Shown here one piece after another: positions 24,961-33,431 of a DNA stretch of 42,975 bases (the stretch's first letter is position 1; every line of letters begins with the position of its first letter). Below the pieces are notes generated by a model. It saw only the letters and a program-made list of their open reading frames with translations. It had not been told where the DNA came from and made no database searches. Source of the stretch: a virus. Position numbers and translations under genes: made by a program. The stretch is taken from positions 1 to 42,975 of IMG/VR virus record IMGVR_UViG_3300015262_000007. One strand, given 5' to 3'.

Positions 24961-26076
24961 TTAAACGCCAGTGATGCGGTACACGGCGAACGGACGGGTC
25001 ACCATCACACCGGCCAGGGCGTTGGTATAATCCTCAACGGTGGTTTTGACGTGCTTTTCAATGCCCAGCGGGTGGACCTTGGAAGCGATCAGTTGTTGAA
25101 TCACCTGACCTGCGTCATCACCGGTTGCGTCAACCTTCTCGACATAGATGTAGCAGACGTTGGCGCCGCCGTTGGCCGCGTCGAATTCCGGCGCGTCTTC
25201 GGTACGAACGTTCGGGTAGTTCTCTTTCAGCCACTCGCCAACCGTGGTGGTGCCCAGGTCGTTAGGGATGCTCAAGAACTCAATAACGCTGACACCCGTG
25301 GCCAAGGTGATTGGCGCTTTCTTCGGATCGATGTTGCCGCCCGAGCGGGTGCGCAGTGCAGCGAACGCGGTGCGCAAGTCCTTGATGATTTCGAGGAAGG
25401 TTTTATCCATCCACTTGGTGGAACCACCAGCACCGGCAGGCACGGTTGCGTAAGCCAACAGACCAGGGTCGTTGAGCAGGCCGTAGGTGCGGTTGCTGCC
25501 GTTGTTGAACCCTTGGAAGCCCAGGCGGTTACGCGAGATTTCCAGCGCCATCATGGCCGCGTCACGCTTCTCGCCCGCTGCGTTATCTTTCATCAGCGCG
25601 GCGCGTGCGTCTTCCAGTGCACCAACCTGGAAACCTTGTTCGAAGCGCACGATGTCGCGCTCTTCGTACGTTGCGTTGTAGCTGGAAAACGGAACGTTGC
25701 CGTGGTCGCTGTAGACCTGTGCAGCGCCGACCGATTCCATGACCTTTTGAACAACGCTGCCCATTTCCCAGGAACCAACAACACGCTCACCCAGCAGTGC
25801 GTCAATCTTGCGCGCCGAGGTGAGAATACGGATGGTGCCAGGTAGCCACGCCTGCGTGAATTGCAGCAGGGTTGCAGCACTTGGCGTGGTGATCATCGCG
25901 GCGTCCATCGCGAAGGTCATACGGCGGAAATCGGCCTCGGTCAAGTCAACGCCGATGGCGTCCAGACCCAAGCCACGGATACCGTGAGCTTTGATTTCCT
26001 CGGGGGTGATGTTCATCACGCCAACATTTCGGGCGTGAGTAGTAGAGCGGGTGCGGCTCGGTTGCAAGTGTGCCAT
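24961..26076 (-). CDS. Major capsid protein (DUF2184)
   Basis: The 371-residue protein has the features of DUF2184 HK97-fold capsid proteins: a basic N terminus, FSSYNATYEERDIVRFEQGF, GFQGFNNGSNRTYGLLNDPG and a C-terminal AGVMVTRPFAVYRITGV. It follows the protease-scaffold and cement genes. It builds the icosahedral head. Confidence 0.92.
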   Translation of the reverse strand: MAHLQPSRTRSTTHARNVGVMNITPEEIKAHGIRGLGLDAIGVDLTEADFRRMTFAMDAAMITTPSAATLLQFTQAWLPGTIRILTSARKIDALLGERVVGSWEMGSVVQKVMESVGAAQVYSDHGNVPFSSYNATYEERDIVRFEQGFQVGALEDARAALMKDNAAGEKRDAAMMALEISRNRLGFQGFNNGSNRTYGLLNDPGLLAYATVPAGAGGSTKWMDKTFLEIIKDLRTAFAALRTRSGGNIDPKKAPITLATGVSVIEFLSIPNDLGTTTVGEWLKENYPNVRTEDAPEFDAANGGANVCYIYVEKVDATGDDAGQVIQQLIASKVHPLGIEKHVKTTVEDYTNALAGVMVTRPFAVYRITGV

Positions 26077-26090
26077 GTTCGCGGCGTCCC

Positions 26091-26612
26091 TTAGTTGGTC
26101 AGTTTGATGCAGATGACGTCGCCGCCAGCCAGGTCAGTGCCGATGCGATACACCACGGCGTTAGGCACAGCCAGGCTCAAGGCCGGTACTGCGGTTTCAG
26201 CAGGTACGGTTGCGATCACACCGGTTGCGATGGTGTAAATCACTTTGTCGCTGATCTGAGCCGGGGCCGCAACGCTCACCCACACCATGCCCATTTCGAA
26301 GAACGTTGCGATGCTGCCAGGCTTGACCAGCAGGCTTGGTGCCAGTGGGCCACCGGCTGCGGTGCCGTAGTTGATCAGCTCTTTTGGAGTGCCAGCGATA
26401 CCGCCGAATTGCAGGTCGACGTTGCCAGCGGTGTCACCACCAGGGCCATACAGACCGGTATCGCGGTTCTTGGTGAAGTAGCGGCCAAGCACGCAGTTAG
26501 CTGCGGTGGCGGCTGGGTCGATGGTGCCAGGGGTCGCACGCAGCGGGCCGTCAAATGCCAGCTCGCCAGGAATACCCGCGCCAATGTCTTTGTTCACGGT
26601 TTGCTGAAACAT
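26091..26612 (-). CDS. Structural cement / head decoration protein
   Basis: The 173-residue, beta-rich protein begins GIPGELAFDGPLRATPGTID (about 13-32) and has LGRYFTKNRDTGLYGPGGDT. This is the pattern of the cement proteins encoded just before DUF2184 capsid genes. It would clamp capsomers on the shell surface. Confidence 0.82.
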   Translation of the reverse strand: MFQQTVNKDIGAGIPGELAFDGPLRATPGTIDPAATAANCVLGRYFTKNRDTGLYGPGGDTAGNVDLQFGGIAGTPKELINYGTAAGGPLAPSLLVKPGSIATFFEMGMVWVSVAAPAQISDKVIYTIATGVIATVPAETAVPALSLAVPNAVVYRIGTDLAGGDVICIKLTN

Positions 26613-27205
26613 TATGCTTTGCTCCGTTCGGCTTGCTTGAGTTGCATCAGAGTCGGCTTACCGTCTGCTGCGTCCATTGCGTCAACCATGCCATTGCGCA
26701 CGGTGACGTCTTTGCTTGGGTCGCCCTTGGCGATCAGCCAACCCTTGAGGCTCGAAACCTCAGTACCCTTGTCGACGTTAAGACCAAGCTTCTTGACGCC
26801 ATACGCAGCAATCTGCGCTTCTGTCTTGCCCGAGTGGTCAAAGACACCGACGTGTGGTTTCAGTTTCTTTGCCAGTGCGTCACCTGCTTGCAGGGCTTTG
26901 AACTGCGCCAGCACGCGGGAGTTGACAGCCGCGTCCATCGCTTCGACGGTTACCGGGGCTTCGTCCTTGGCTGGAACGTCGGCATCAGCAGCGGCTGCGG
27001 CTTTAGCTGCATCGTCTTCGTCCTTGGCCGCGACAACTTCTTCATCAGTGGCTTTGACTTCTTCGTCCTTGGCCGCGACAACTTCTTCATCAGTGGCTTT
27101 GACTTCTTCTTCGTCTTCGACCACAACCTTTTCAGGGTCGGTGGACGGAACGAGCTTTGCAATTGCCTCGGCCAATGCGGCCAAGAGTTTTTGGATTTCG
27201 TCCAT
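26612..27205 (-). CDS. Possible internally initiated scaffold protein
   Basis: An in-frame ATG at 27205 (MDEIQKLLAALAEAIAKL) sits exactly where the protease domain ends, with AAAGG 10 nt upstream. Separate expression would give a 197-residue scaffold sharing the C terminus of the protease, as in lambda C/Nu3. Evidence is limited to the ribosome site and domain boundary. Confidence 0.45.
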   Translation of the reverse strand: MDEIQKLLAALAEAIAKLVPSTDPEKVVVEDEEEVKATDEEVVAAKDEEVKATDEEVVAAKDEDDAAKAAAAADADVPAKDEAPVTVEAMDAAVNSRVLAQFKALQAGDALAKKLKPHVGVFDHSGKTEAQIAAYGVKKLGLNVDKGTEVSSLKGWLIAKGDPSKDVTVRNGMVDAMDAADGKPTLMQLKQAERSKA

Positions 27206-27778
27206 TGCGGATGCACCTTTAATGTCGTTGTGGTCGAGAACTGCAACGCTTGGCCCCATCCGCCCATCATCAACTGATGCTAAGTGGTTGCCACGCAGAT
27301 TCCGCTGTATTAAATCATATTTCTCACCGTTGTACTCACCAGGCTTCCATTCGTATGCGCACTGGTAACCCAACGACAATTCACGCTTGCCGTTTGCAAC
27401 TTCGTTCTTGTGCGCTTCGGAAAACAACTTGATGTTCGAATAGACCGTTTCGTCATTCGCATCAAACAACACTTGCTCACCGGTAACGCCGCCAATCCCC
27501 TTTTCCTCAGGGCGCGTATAGCCCTTGTCGTCGCTGCCTAACATGGTGTGGTCATTGATCCACGGGATGAGCGTGCAGCTCAACAGGAACTCAGGTTTTG
27601 CAAGTTCCTCAGCAGAACGGAAAACCATGTAAACCTTCTCAGGGTCAAGGTTCTGCTCTTTGATCATGTCGGGGCCGAGGCTGGAACCCAGGTACGGGAA
27701 CACACCAACCTTGCTGATTGGGTTGCGCGCAACTTCAAACCAGCCGTTGAAATCCTCGACGCGTTGCGTGCTCGCCAT
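26612..27778 (-). CDS. DUF2213 prohead protease fused to scaffold
   Basis: The 388-residue protein has an N-terminal DUF2213 protease domain (about 1-185). Candidate catalytic residues are His77 in NDHTML and Ser135 in RELSLGY, and NHLASVDDGRMG is a family hallmark. A linker leads to a highly charged, repeat-rich scaffold region (about 192-388). Two identical 15-residue units EEVKATDEEVVAAKD lie at about 225-254. The protease would mature the prohead and remove the scaffold. A possible internal start is at 27205. Confidence 0.88.
   Translation of the reverse strand: MASTQRVEDFNGWFEVARNPISKVGVFPYLGSSLGPDMIKEQNLDPEKVYMVFRSAEELAKPEFLLSCTLIPWINDHTMLGSDDKGYTRPEEKGIGGVTGEQVLFDANDETVYSNIKLFSEAHKNEVANGKRELSLGYQCAYEWKPGEYNGEKYDLIQRNLRGNHLASVDDGRMGPSVAVLDHNDIKGASAMDEIQKLLAALAEAIAKLVPSTDPEKVVVEDEEEVKATDEEVVAAKDEEVKATDEEVVAAKDEDDAAKAAAAADADVPAKDEAPVTVEAMDAAVNSRVLAQFKALQAGDALAKKLKPHVGVFDHSGKTEAQIAAYGVKKLGLNVDKGTEVSSLKGWLIAKGDPSKDVTVRNGMVDAMDAADGKPTLMQLKQAERSKA
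27014..27103. repeat. Two 45-bp tandem repeats in scaffold region
   Basis: The unit containing CTTGGCCGCGACAACTTC is present twice, identical apart from its edges. Each encodes EEVKATDEEVVAAKD. The repeats lengthen an acidic helical segment of the scaffold. Exact edges are approximate. Confidence 0.85.
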
Positions 27779-28623
27779 TATTCGTCATCCTCATCGTCAA
27801 ACGTAACTATTGGTCGCATTGTACAGCGGCAGTTGTAATCGTCACCAGGCAATCCACGCTCACCGGTTTTCTTGTCAATAATAGGTGGGTCGTTGATGTC
27901 GAATATCCCGCCGTTCAATCCACCCTGAGCCGGCGTGTGCAGGTGATACGGGCGCGGCTCTTGGCTGCCACCACTGTGCACCCACTCAAATTTGGTGACC
28001 CCGTTGGCGCGCATCCGCTCGCTGTTGATGGCGGTGTAGGCCTTGCGCGTCTGGTCGAGGGCCACCAACTGCGCGTGCCGCTTGGCCTCACCGTACCGCT
28101 CTTCCATCTTGGGTTGAAGGTCAGCCAGGCCGTTACCCTTGCGCAGCGAATCGTTGACGTCCTGTTTCACCTTGTCCAGAAACTCAGCGGGAATGCGGGT
28201 GATCAGGTCAACGTTGTCAGCAATGCGCGACTTGATAGCCTTGGTGACTGCTGGTGTGTTTTTCATCTTGAGCGTCATATCGGCGCTCGTTGACTTAAGG
28301 GACCGCTCAAGGTTGGTGGTTGCGTTGCGGTCTACGCGAGTTAGAAACCCCGTGGCCAACGGCGTTGCTTTCGCTGCGAACTTGGAAGCCAGGCGTTTGG
28401 CGAGACGCGACCAGAAGTCGTCGGCAGCGTCTGCCGCAGCAGTATTTGAAAACTCGGCCAATACTGCCTTGGCAACCTCTTCGTGCATTTCAGTTGTGAG
28501 CGCTTCCAAGTCGCGAGCGTACGCAGCCCCCACTGACACCGAGGGCTTGAGGGTCAACGCCCGCTTAGACTCAGTGCCCAGCGGGGTTGGCTTGCGCACA
28601 AGACGCACCTTCTTTTTGATCAC
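27778..28623 (-). CDS. Phage Mu gpF-like minor head protein
   Basis: The 281-residue protein has a helical N-terminal half and a C-terminal domain with ALDQTRKAYTAINSERM, FEWVHSGGSQEPRPYH and LPGDDYNCRCTMRPI. These are the hallmarks of the gpF/SPP1 gp7 head morphogenesis family (conserved H and CRC). It acts at the portal vertex during assembly. The GTG start overlaps the portal stop, and the tail is strongly acidic. Confidence 0.9.
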   Translation of the reverse strand: MIKKKVRLVRKPTPLGTESKRALTLKPSVSVGAAYARDLEALTTEMHEEVAKAVLAEFSNTAAADAADDFWSRLAKRLASKFAAKATPLATGFLTRVDRNATTNLERSLKSTSADMTLKMKNTPAVTKAIKSRIADNVDLITRIPAEFLDKVKQDVNDSLRKGNGLADLQPKMEERYGEAKRHAQLVALDQTRKAYTAINSERMRANGVTKFEWVHSGGSQEPRPYHLHTPAQGGLNGGIFDINDPPIIDKKTGERGLPGDDYNCRCTMRPIVTFDDEDDE

Positions 28624-30473
28624 AGTGGCGAGCCGCTATCAGCGTCGAAGTAATGCGACTCGCCATAGCCGCCCTCAACCAGCTCAGGCGGCACACCGTC
28701 CAACTTGGCCGCCTCAAGGGAATGATGACCGTCGATGACCACGCGGTACTGCTTGCCGGTCACAACGTCCATGATGACGGGCGACACCTGCACCTGATAG
28801 TCCTTGGTGCCGCGCTTGGCCTCAACAATCTGAGGGTCTATGCGCAACTGGTTGGTGATCAACTGCGGCTCATCAATACCCGCGTCAAAACCTGGCTGTG
28901 CGGGCGCTGGGGGCTGACCAACCTTTGGCGCATCAGGCGTACCGTCAAGGTTCTCATCAGGGCGCAGCGCCTCAGCGATCCCGGTGTAGCCGCTATCCTT
29001 GTCAGCACGAATGCGGTCGCGAGCGTCATAACCGTCAATCGCCCCGGCAGTGACAAGTGCGTCATCCGTCTGCGCTTTGATAAGGTTGATTTCCGCGTAC
29101 TCTTTAGCTGTTGGGCTGTCGAGCGGTGCCCAACTGATGACAGTTTCCAGCGGCTCCCATGCAACGTCCTTCTTGCGCATGTACGGCAGCACGACCGAGT
29201 GCATGACCAGTAGGTGATGACGCTCAACCAGCTCGGTTGGGGCGCCCGCCTGGATCGACTCAAGCTCTTCGTGATAGCTGGCCTCATCGTACTCACCAGT
29301 CGCGTTGAAACCCTTGGGTGCTGTCATCAGCAACTTGGTGCCAGGGACGTTGAGGATTGCCGCGACCAATTGAAAGTTGGTCATGATCACAGCGTCAAGG
29401 TCTGCCAGGCTGGTATCGAACTGCGTGTACTTGTCGTTGGTGTCACCGACCGTGACCGCGTAGTTGCTTTGCAGCTCAGCCTGTTGACCAAGGCGCTCAG
29501 CGTAGCGAGGCCCGAGCGCAATACCTTCCTCAAGCTCAGTTTGCAGGATCACCGTGCGCTTAGTCAGAGCGAGCTGCGGGGCTTCGTTGGCTGTGCGCTC
29601 TGACGCATAGACGCGTTCGAAAACCTTTTGAGGAACCGGAATCCCGCCGTACAGATAGGACGGCTTGAGGATGTCGATCACGTCACCCTCACGGTAAATG
29701 ATGAGGTGTGAGCGGTGATAGCGCTTGCCGTTGATCACCCAAAACTTCGGCTCATAGAAGTGCATTGAGTCAGGGCGGGTGCTGCCAGCGATGTCAAGTT
29801 CTGGAATGCACCAGTACGGGTCGACCTGCACAATCCCCTTGTAGCTGCCAGGTGTCACCGCGTCGATGTTGAACGGCAGTTCATAGAACTGAGGGTCTGT
29901 GCTTTCGATCTGGAAGAACGCAATACGGATGCCGAAAATCTTGCCCTTATAGATCAGCTCGACCATGTTCTTGTGCAGCTTAAAACGCTTGTCGAGGCGC
30001 TTCATCATGTTGAGCACGTCGGGCGCTTCAAGGTCGCCGCCGTCAGGGGCATGGATGTCGAAGCCGTGGCGAACAGCATCACGTGCTGGGATCAAACAAC
30101 CTTTATCAATCAGCCAGTGCTGCGCCAGCATGCCGGCCAACTGGTGACCGATAAACGTCTGGCTCAGGAACCAATCAATGATGGCTGGCATAGGACCGGG
30201 ATCGATGCCCACGCCGTAACCCTGCTTGATAAACCCGTTAGCCCCCTCGCTACTGTCAAGGCTGTCGAGGCCGATACTGACGGCAGGCTTTGGCGCCAAA
30301 CCCACCAGGGTGCGCAGACGGTCAGGCAGTGACACGCGATCATCTGCTAGGCGTCCTTCGGCCTGATCAGTCGAGAACATGCCCGAGCTGCGAGGCGCCT
30401 TGGCTTCGGGTTCAAGCGGTGGCACAGGGTCACCCTTAGGCCCAAGCAGCCAGCTAAAGAAACGTTTGAACAT
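28620..30473 (-). CDS. Portal protein (DUF1073-like) with C-terminal ParB/Srx-like domain
   Basis: The 617-residue protein has a portal core (about 60-500) with LAGMLAQHWLIDKGCLIP, VDPYWCIPELD, PGTKLLMTAPKGFNATGEYD and a long helix near 405-440, as in DUF1073-type portals. A Pro-rich linker (about 510-535) leads to an extra domain (about 545-617) containing RVVIDGHHSLEAAKLDGVP. This resembles the DGHHR-type core of ParB/sulfiredoxin-like domains. The portal is the DNA channel for packaging and ejection; what the added domain does there is unknown. Confidence 0.88.
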   Translation of the reverse strand: MFKRFFSWLLGPKGDPVPPLEPEAKAPRSSGMFSTDQAEGRLADDRVSLPDRLRTLVGLAPKPAVSIGLDSLDSSEGANGFIKQGYGVGIDPGPMPAIIDWFLSQTFIGHQLAGMLAQHWLIDKGCLIPARDAVRHGFDIHAPDGGDLEAPDVLNMMKRLDKRFKLHKNMVELIYKGKIFGIRIAFFQIESTDPQFYELPFNIDAVTPGSYKGIVQVDPYWCIPELDIAGSTRPDSMHFYEPKFWVINGKRYHRSHLIIYREGDVIDILKPSYLYGGIPVPQKVFERVYASERTANEAPQLALTKRTVILQTELEEGIALGPRYAERLGQQAELQSNYAVTVGDTNDKYTQFDTSLADLDAVIMTNFQLVAAILNVPGTKLLMTAPKGFNATGEYDEASYHEELESIQAGAPTELVERHHLLVMHSVVLPYMRKKDVAWEPLETVISWAPLDSPTAKEYAEINLIKAQTDDALVTAGAIDGYDARDRIRADKDSGYTGIAEALRPDENLDGTPDAPKVGQPPAPAQPGFDAGIDEPQLITNQLRIDPQIVEAKRGTKDYQVQVSPVIMDVVTGKQYRVVIDGHHSLEAAKLDGVPPELVEGGYGESHYFDADSGSPL

Positions 30474-30484
30474 GGTGAACCCTC

Positions 30485-32080
30485 TTAGAAGCCTGAACGG
30501 CGTGCGCGCTTGGAATAAAGCATCATGCAGGTGTCCGCATAGTTTGGCGAGCGTGAGCCCTGCGGCGCCTTGTCAATGAGGATCTTACCACTACCGTTTT
30601 GCGACCACGTAGGTTGACTGAGTTCTTGAGTCAATTTAGTCAGCGCCTTTGCCGGAATCTTTTTACTGTCAAAGCTGACGATTTCAGCAGGGTCATACGG
30701 CAGACCTTCAACGACGGCACGATACGTCATCTTGAAACGTTCCATCAGACGCCACCATTCTTGCGCTTTACGGTTCGCAAAAAAGTCCTCGTTGGTGCGA
30801 CCCTTGCGACCATGCTCACCCTTGAAAACCTCTTTGTCTTTTTCGATCACAGCGCCCGAGCCGCGAAACGGGTTCGCCTTCTGCTTGTCCTTGTTGCGCT
30901 TCTCGTTGAGAACCCTGGCGTCACCGCGAACACCAACACCCAGGCCGTCACTGTCAAAGTCCCAATCATCTATACCGTTGTCGTCGGCAAGCTTAAAAGC
31001 GTAGGCCGTCGTGGCGAACGTGTCAGAACCTTTACCTGACCAGGCTTCTATGAATTCCATGACCACGCCGTGACGGTTGCCCCAGCAGTTCAAGTCAATG
31101 CCTTCGTCAGCAACGTCAAGCGCACCCCGTCGCTCACCGCTCGCTGTGAATCCAAGTTTGACATGCGCGTCAATCGCGGCCTGCACCCATTCACTTGGAA
31201 TGAGGATGCCAGATTTGGAAGCGCTGAAATTCAGGTCGATTTCTTGAGCGATGATTATCGGGTTGTCGATGTCCTCGCATTTCTTCTTGTACCAGGCGTC
31301 ATCCTTGCGAGGATCATCGCGCCAGTGGAACGTGAAGACCCGGTGTTCTGGCCAACTGTGCACCTTGTCAGCGAACGGATTGTCACGACCGTTGACCGAG
31401 CTGACCGATATCCGGCAGTTAGTGGTTGCCGATAGCGCAGCGTCGATCAGTTGCGGGCGAGGCTGAAAGGCTGATTCATCGTCGAAGTACAGCGCGGTAC
31501 GACCACCCCGCCCAATGTTGTCGCCGGCCTCGCCCTTGATGATTGATTGGGTTTCAGGGATGTAAATCTTGAGGTGACTGCTGTGGTCCTTGTTGGCCGA
31601 GTTGAAGCCGCCCCGGAACTCTTCGGGTAGGTGGTCAAGGAACATGCGTCCTTTATAGAACAGGGTGTCAGGGTCACCCACCTTGTCCACCAAGTCTTCC
31701 TTGCGCGAGCCAAACCCAATGTTCATGTTGCTGCGGAAAAGGCACAGCGTTGCTGCCAGTTGCTGGCAGACCACCGAGAGCCCCATATCCCGAGACTTTG
31801 GCGCAACCGCAGACTCGCCCGCACGCCAGCGCTCAAGCACCCAGGCTATAAAGTCCAGTTGCTTGGGGAACAGGATCATTGGGACGATGGGCGACAATCC
31901 GCGCTCAATCAACCGGGGGTCGTAAGTAACGCCCCAGTCTGAAACAAAGTCGGCGGGGTTCTCCCGGTAGTGCAGCTTGAGCGCGGGGATGATTGCGGGG
32001 TTCTTGCGAATAGCGGCTAGATTGTCTAGCCGCTCTTGCAGTACCGCACGATAGTCAGGGTGCTTGAAATCAAACGCCAT
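30485..32080 (-). CDS. Terminase large subunit
   Basis: The 531-residue packaging ATPase-nuclease has a Walker A-like APKSRDMGLS (about 93-102), Walker B ALYFDDESAF with the catalytic Glu (about 194-203), and a coupling SSVNG segment. The RNase H-like nuclease domain has acidic residues in LDVADEG, DFDSDGLG and SPNYADT. It pumps DNA through the portal and cuts it. Four small genes separate it from TerS. Confidence 0.93.
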   Translation of the reverse strand: MAFDFKHPDYRAVLQERLDNLAAIRKNPAIIPALKLHYRENPADFVSDWGVTYDPRLIERGLSPIVPMILFPKQLDFIAWVLERWRAGESAVAPKSRDMGLSVVCQQLAATLCLFRSNMNIGFGSRKEDLVDKVGDPDTLFYKGRMFLDHLPEEFRGGFNSANKDHSSHLKIYIPETQSIIKGEAGDNIGRGGRTALYFDDESAFQPRPQLIDAALSATTNCRISVSSVNGRDNPFADKVHSWPEHRVFTFHWRDDPRKDDAWYKKKCEDIDNPIIIAQEIDLNFSASKSGILIPSEWVQAAIDAHVKLGFTASGERRGALDVADEGIDLNCWGNRHGVVMEFIEAWSGKGSDTFATTAYAFKLADDNGIDDWDFDSDGLGVGVRGDARVLNEKRNKDKQKANPFRGSGAVIEKDKEVFKGEHGRKGRTNEDFFANRKAQEWWRLMERFKMTYRAVVEGLPYDPAEIVSFDSKKIPAKALTKLTQELSQPTWSQNGSGKILIDKAPQGSRSPNYADTCMMLYSKRARRSGF

Positions 32081-32083
32081 CAG

Positions 32084-32323
32084 TTACGCCTTGATGAATT
32101 TTTGGGCGGCAATACTCAGCAGTCCCACAACGCGGGCGTTATCACAAGGACCACCAGCAACCCAGGTGTCAAGCTCACCGTCAACTTCAAACACCACCAG
32201 CGCTTGGCGCACATCACCAAGACAGTTACCCTCGACGGTGTTTGCCAGCTCCCGCAGGAATACCGCCACATCGCCGTTGCAATTCGCAAAGCCTGTTATC
32301 GGTAGAGCTTTGATGTTGCTCAC
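32084..32323 (-). CDS. Conserved small phage protein
   Basis: The 79-residue protein has an FLRELANTVEG helix, VRQALVVFEVDGELDTW and VVGLLSIAAQKFI. This pattern is common in short phage proteins of unknown function located near packaging genes. The GTG start overlaps the upstream TGA. Confidence 0.7.
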   Translation of the reverse strand: MSNIKALPITGFANCNGDVAVFLRELANTVEGNCLGDVRQALVVFEVDGELDTWVAGGPCDNARVVGLLSIAAQKFIKA

Positions 32324-32736
32324 AGCTTCACCTCACCTATCCAGTTCCAGCAGTCCGCCTGATCACCCATCACGCACCGGCAGTGCTCACCAAGTTCGCA
32401 GCGTTCAATGATGGCCACGCTGTTGGCTTTGATTGGGTATTGCTCGGTGCTGTACAGAGTTGCGCACAAACACGGGTTACTTGAGCAGCACTCACAGACG
32501 CCACCCTTTATGCGTTCGCTCAGGCTCTCTGCCTGTTCGCAAAAGCACTGGTTGAAATCAAGGTCCGTGCCGCACGACTTGCACAGCGTCGGAACCCTTG
32601 TGGCAGCGCACGGACCTTTGTGACCGCGCTCCCGAGAACACGTCCAACCCTCTGGCGGTACTTCACAGGGCTTGGCGATTACCGTGACCAGGCCGTTGGG
32701 CAGCGTGACGAATTCTTTAACGTCGTTGATGTTCAT
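32320..32736 (-). CDS. Cysteine-rich hypothetical protein
   Basis: The 138-residue protein has 15 or so cysteines in pairs, such as CKSCG, CFCEQ, CECCSSNPCLC and CRCVMGD. It is probably zinc-binding. I do not recognise a family. It lies between TerS and TerL, overlapping the next gene. Confidence 0.65.
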   Translation of the reverse strand: MNINDVKEFVTLPNGLVTVIAKPCEVPPEGWTCSRERGHKGPCAATRVPTLCKSCGTDLDFNQCFCEQAESLSERIKGGVCECCSSNPCLCATLYSTEQYPIKANSVAIIERCELGEHCRCVMGDQADCWNWIGEVKL

Positions 32737-32740
32737 CGCC

Positions 32741-32932
32741 CTATCTCCAATTCAAATCTTTGACGACTTCATTGACGTACTCACGGCGCTTGGCGTCATC
32801 AATAGCCGCCTGCTCAACCGTGATGATTGACATGTCCTGATAGCGCCCAGCTTTATAAGCCTCGTGAATCTTGGCGCGGAATTTGCGAACGCTCATATGC
32901 AGCTCGCTTGTGCCACTGCGGTTGTTGTTCAT
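32741..32932 (-). CDS. Small basic hypothetical protein
   Basis: The 63-residue, charged and probably helical protein includes MSVRKFRAKIHEAYKAGRY. Function is unknown. The start overlaps the stop of the gene before it, which supports translation in the packaging operon. An internal Met at residue 13 is an alternative start. Confidence 0.65.
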   Translation of the reverse strand: MNNNRSGTSELHMSVRKFRAKIHEAYKAGRYQDMSIITVEQAAIDDAKRREYVNEVVKDLNWR

Positions 32933-33132
32933 GGCAGCACCTTAAAGGTTGGCAGCTTCTCGCACAGCGCCCGCAGGTCACCGCTACCAACCCAAGAGCA
33001 TTTGATAACCCGCAAATCGTGCTCGTACATGATCTGATAGAAATCAATTTCAAGCACCCCGCCAACGCTTAGAGTGAGGTCAACGAAGTTAACTGTCTCG
33101 GTTGCGCGCAGGGTTTTGAATGGAAAGTTCAT
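32929..33132 (-). CDS. Small hypothetical protein
   Basis: The 67-residue, beta-rich protein contains FVDLTLSVGGVLEIDFYQIM. I chose ATG 33132, overlapping the previous stop (TGATG), rather than the longer frame from 33156. Function is unknown. Confidence 0.6.
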   Translation of the reverse strand: MNFPFKTLRATETVNFVDLTLSVGGVLEIDFYQIMYEHDLRVIKCSWVGSGDLRALCEKLPTFKVLP

Positions 33133-33431
33133 CACAGCACCCCTACAGATTTGCAAATGTTGGCCAGTGCCTGCGACCGTAGGTGGTCCCCTTTCTGCGC
33201 GTACAGGATTGCCATTGCTTTGAGGTCAGGCGCCAAGAGGGCCAGCACATCTCGCAGGGTGTCGCGTTCGTGGGTGATGGGTGCGATGCAGAATTTAAAA
33301 ACCTGCTTTGCCAAATCGTGCGTTTCAGCCTCGGTATATTGCAGCCCCATTTCCATTTGGCGCACGTCAGAACGTTGCACGTACAACCTGTTAAGCAGGT
33401 CAAACACTTCGTTTTCATTTTGCATTGTCAT
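33132..33431 (-). CDS. Hypothetical helical protein
   Basis: The 99-residue protein is all-helical by pattern, including VFDLLNRLYVQRSDVRQMEM and HERDTLRDVLALLAPDLKAM. It starts with the recurrent ATGACAATG, with AAGGGG directly upstream, and overlaps the TerS stop. Function is unknown. Confidence 0.68.
   Translation of the reverse strand: MTMQNENEVFDLLNRLYVQRSDVRQMEMGLQYTEAETHDLAKQVFKFCIAPITHERDTLRDVLALLAPDLKAMAILYAQKGDHLRSQALANICKSVGVL

Noticed and set aside
26070-27368. Rightward open frame (432 codons) opposite cement and protease-scaffold genes
   Set aside because: Its Ser/Ala-rich repeats mirror the acidic repeats of the real gene, and it has no ribosome site or operon context.
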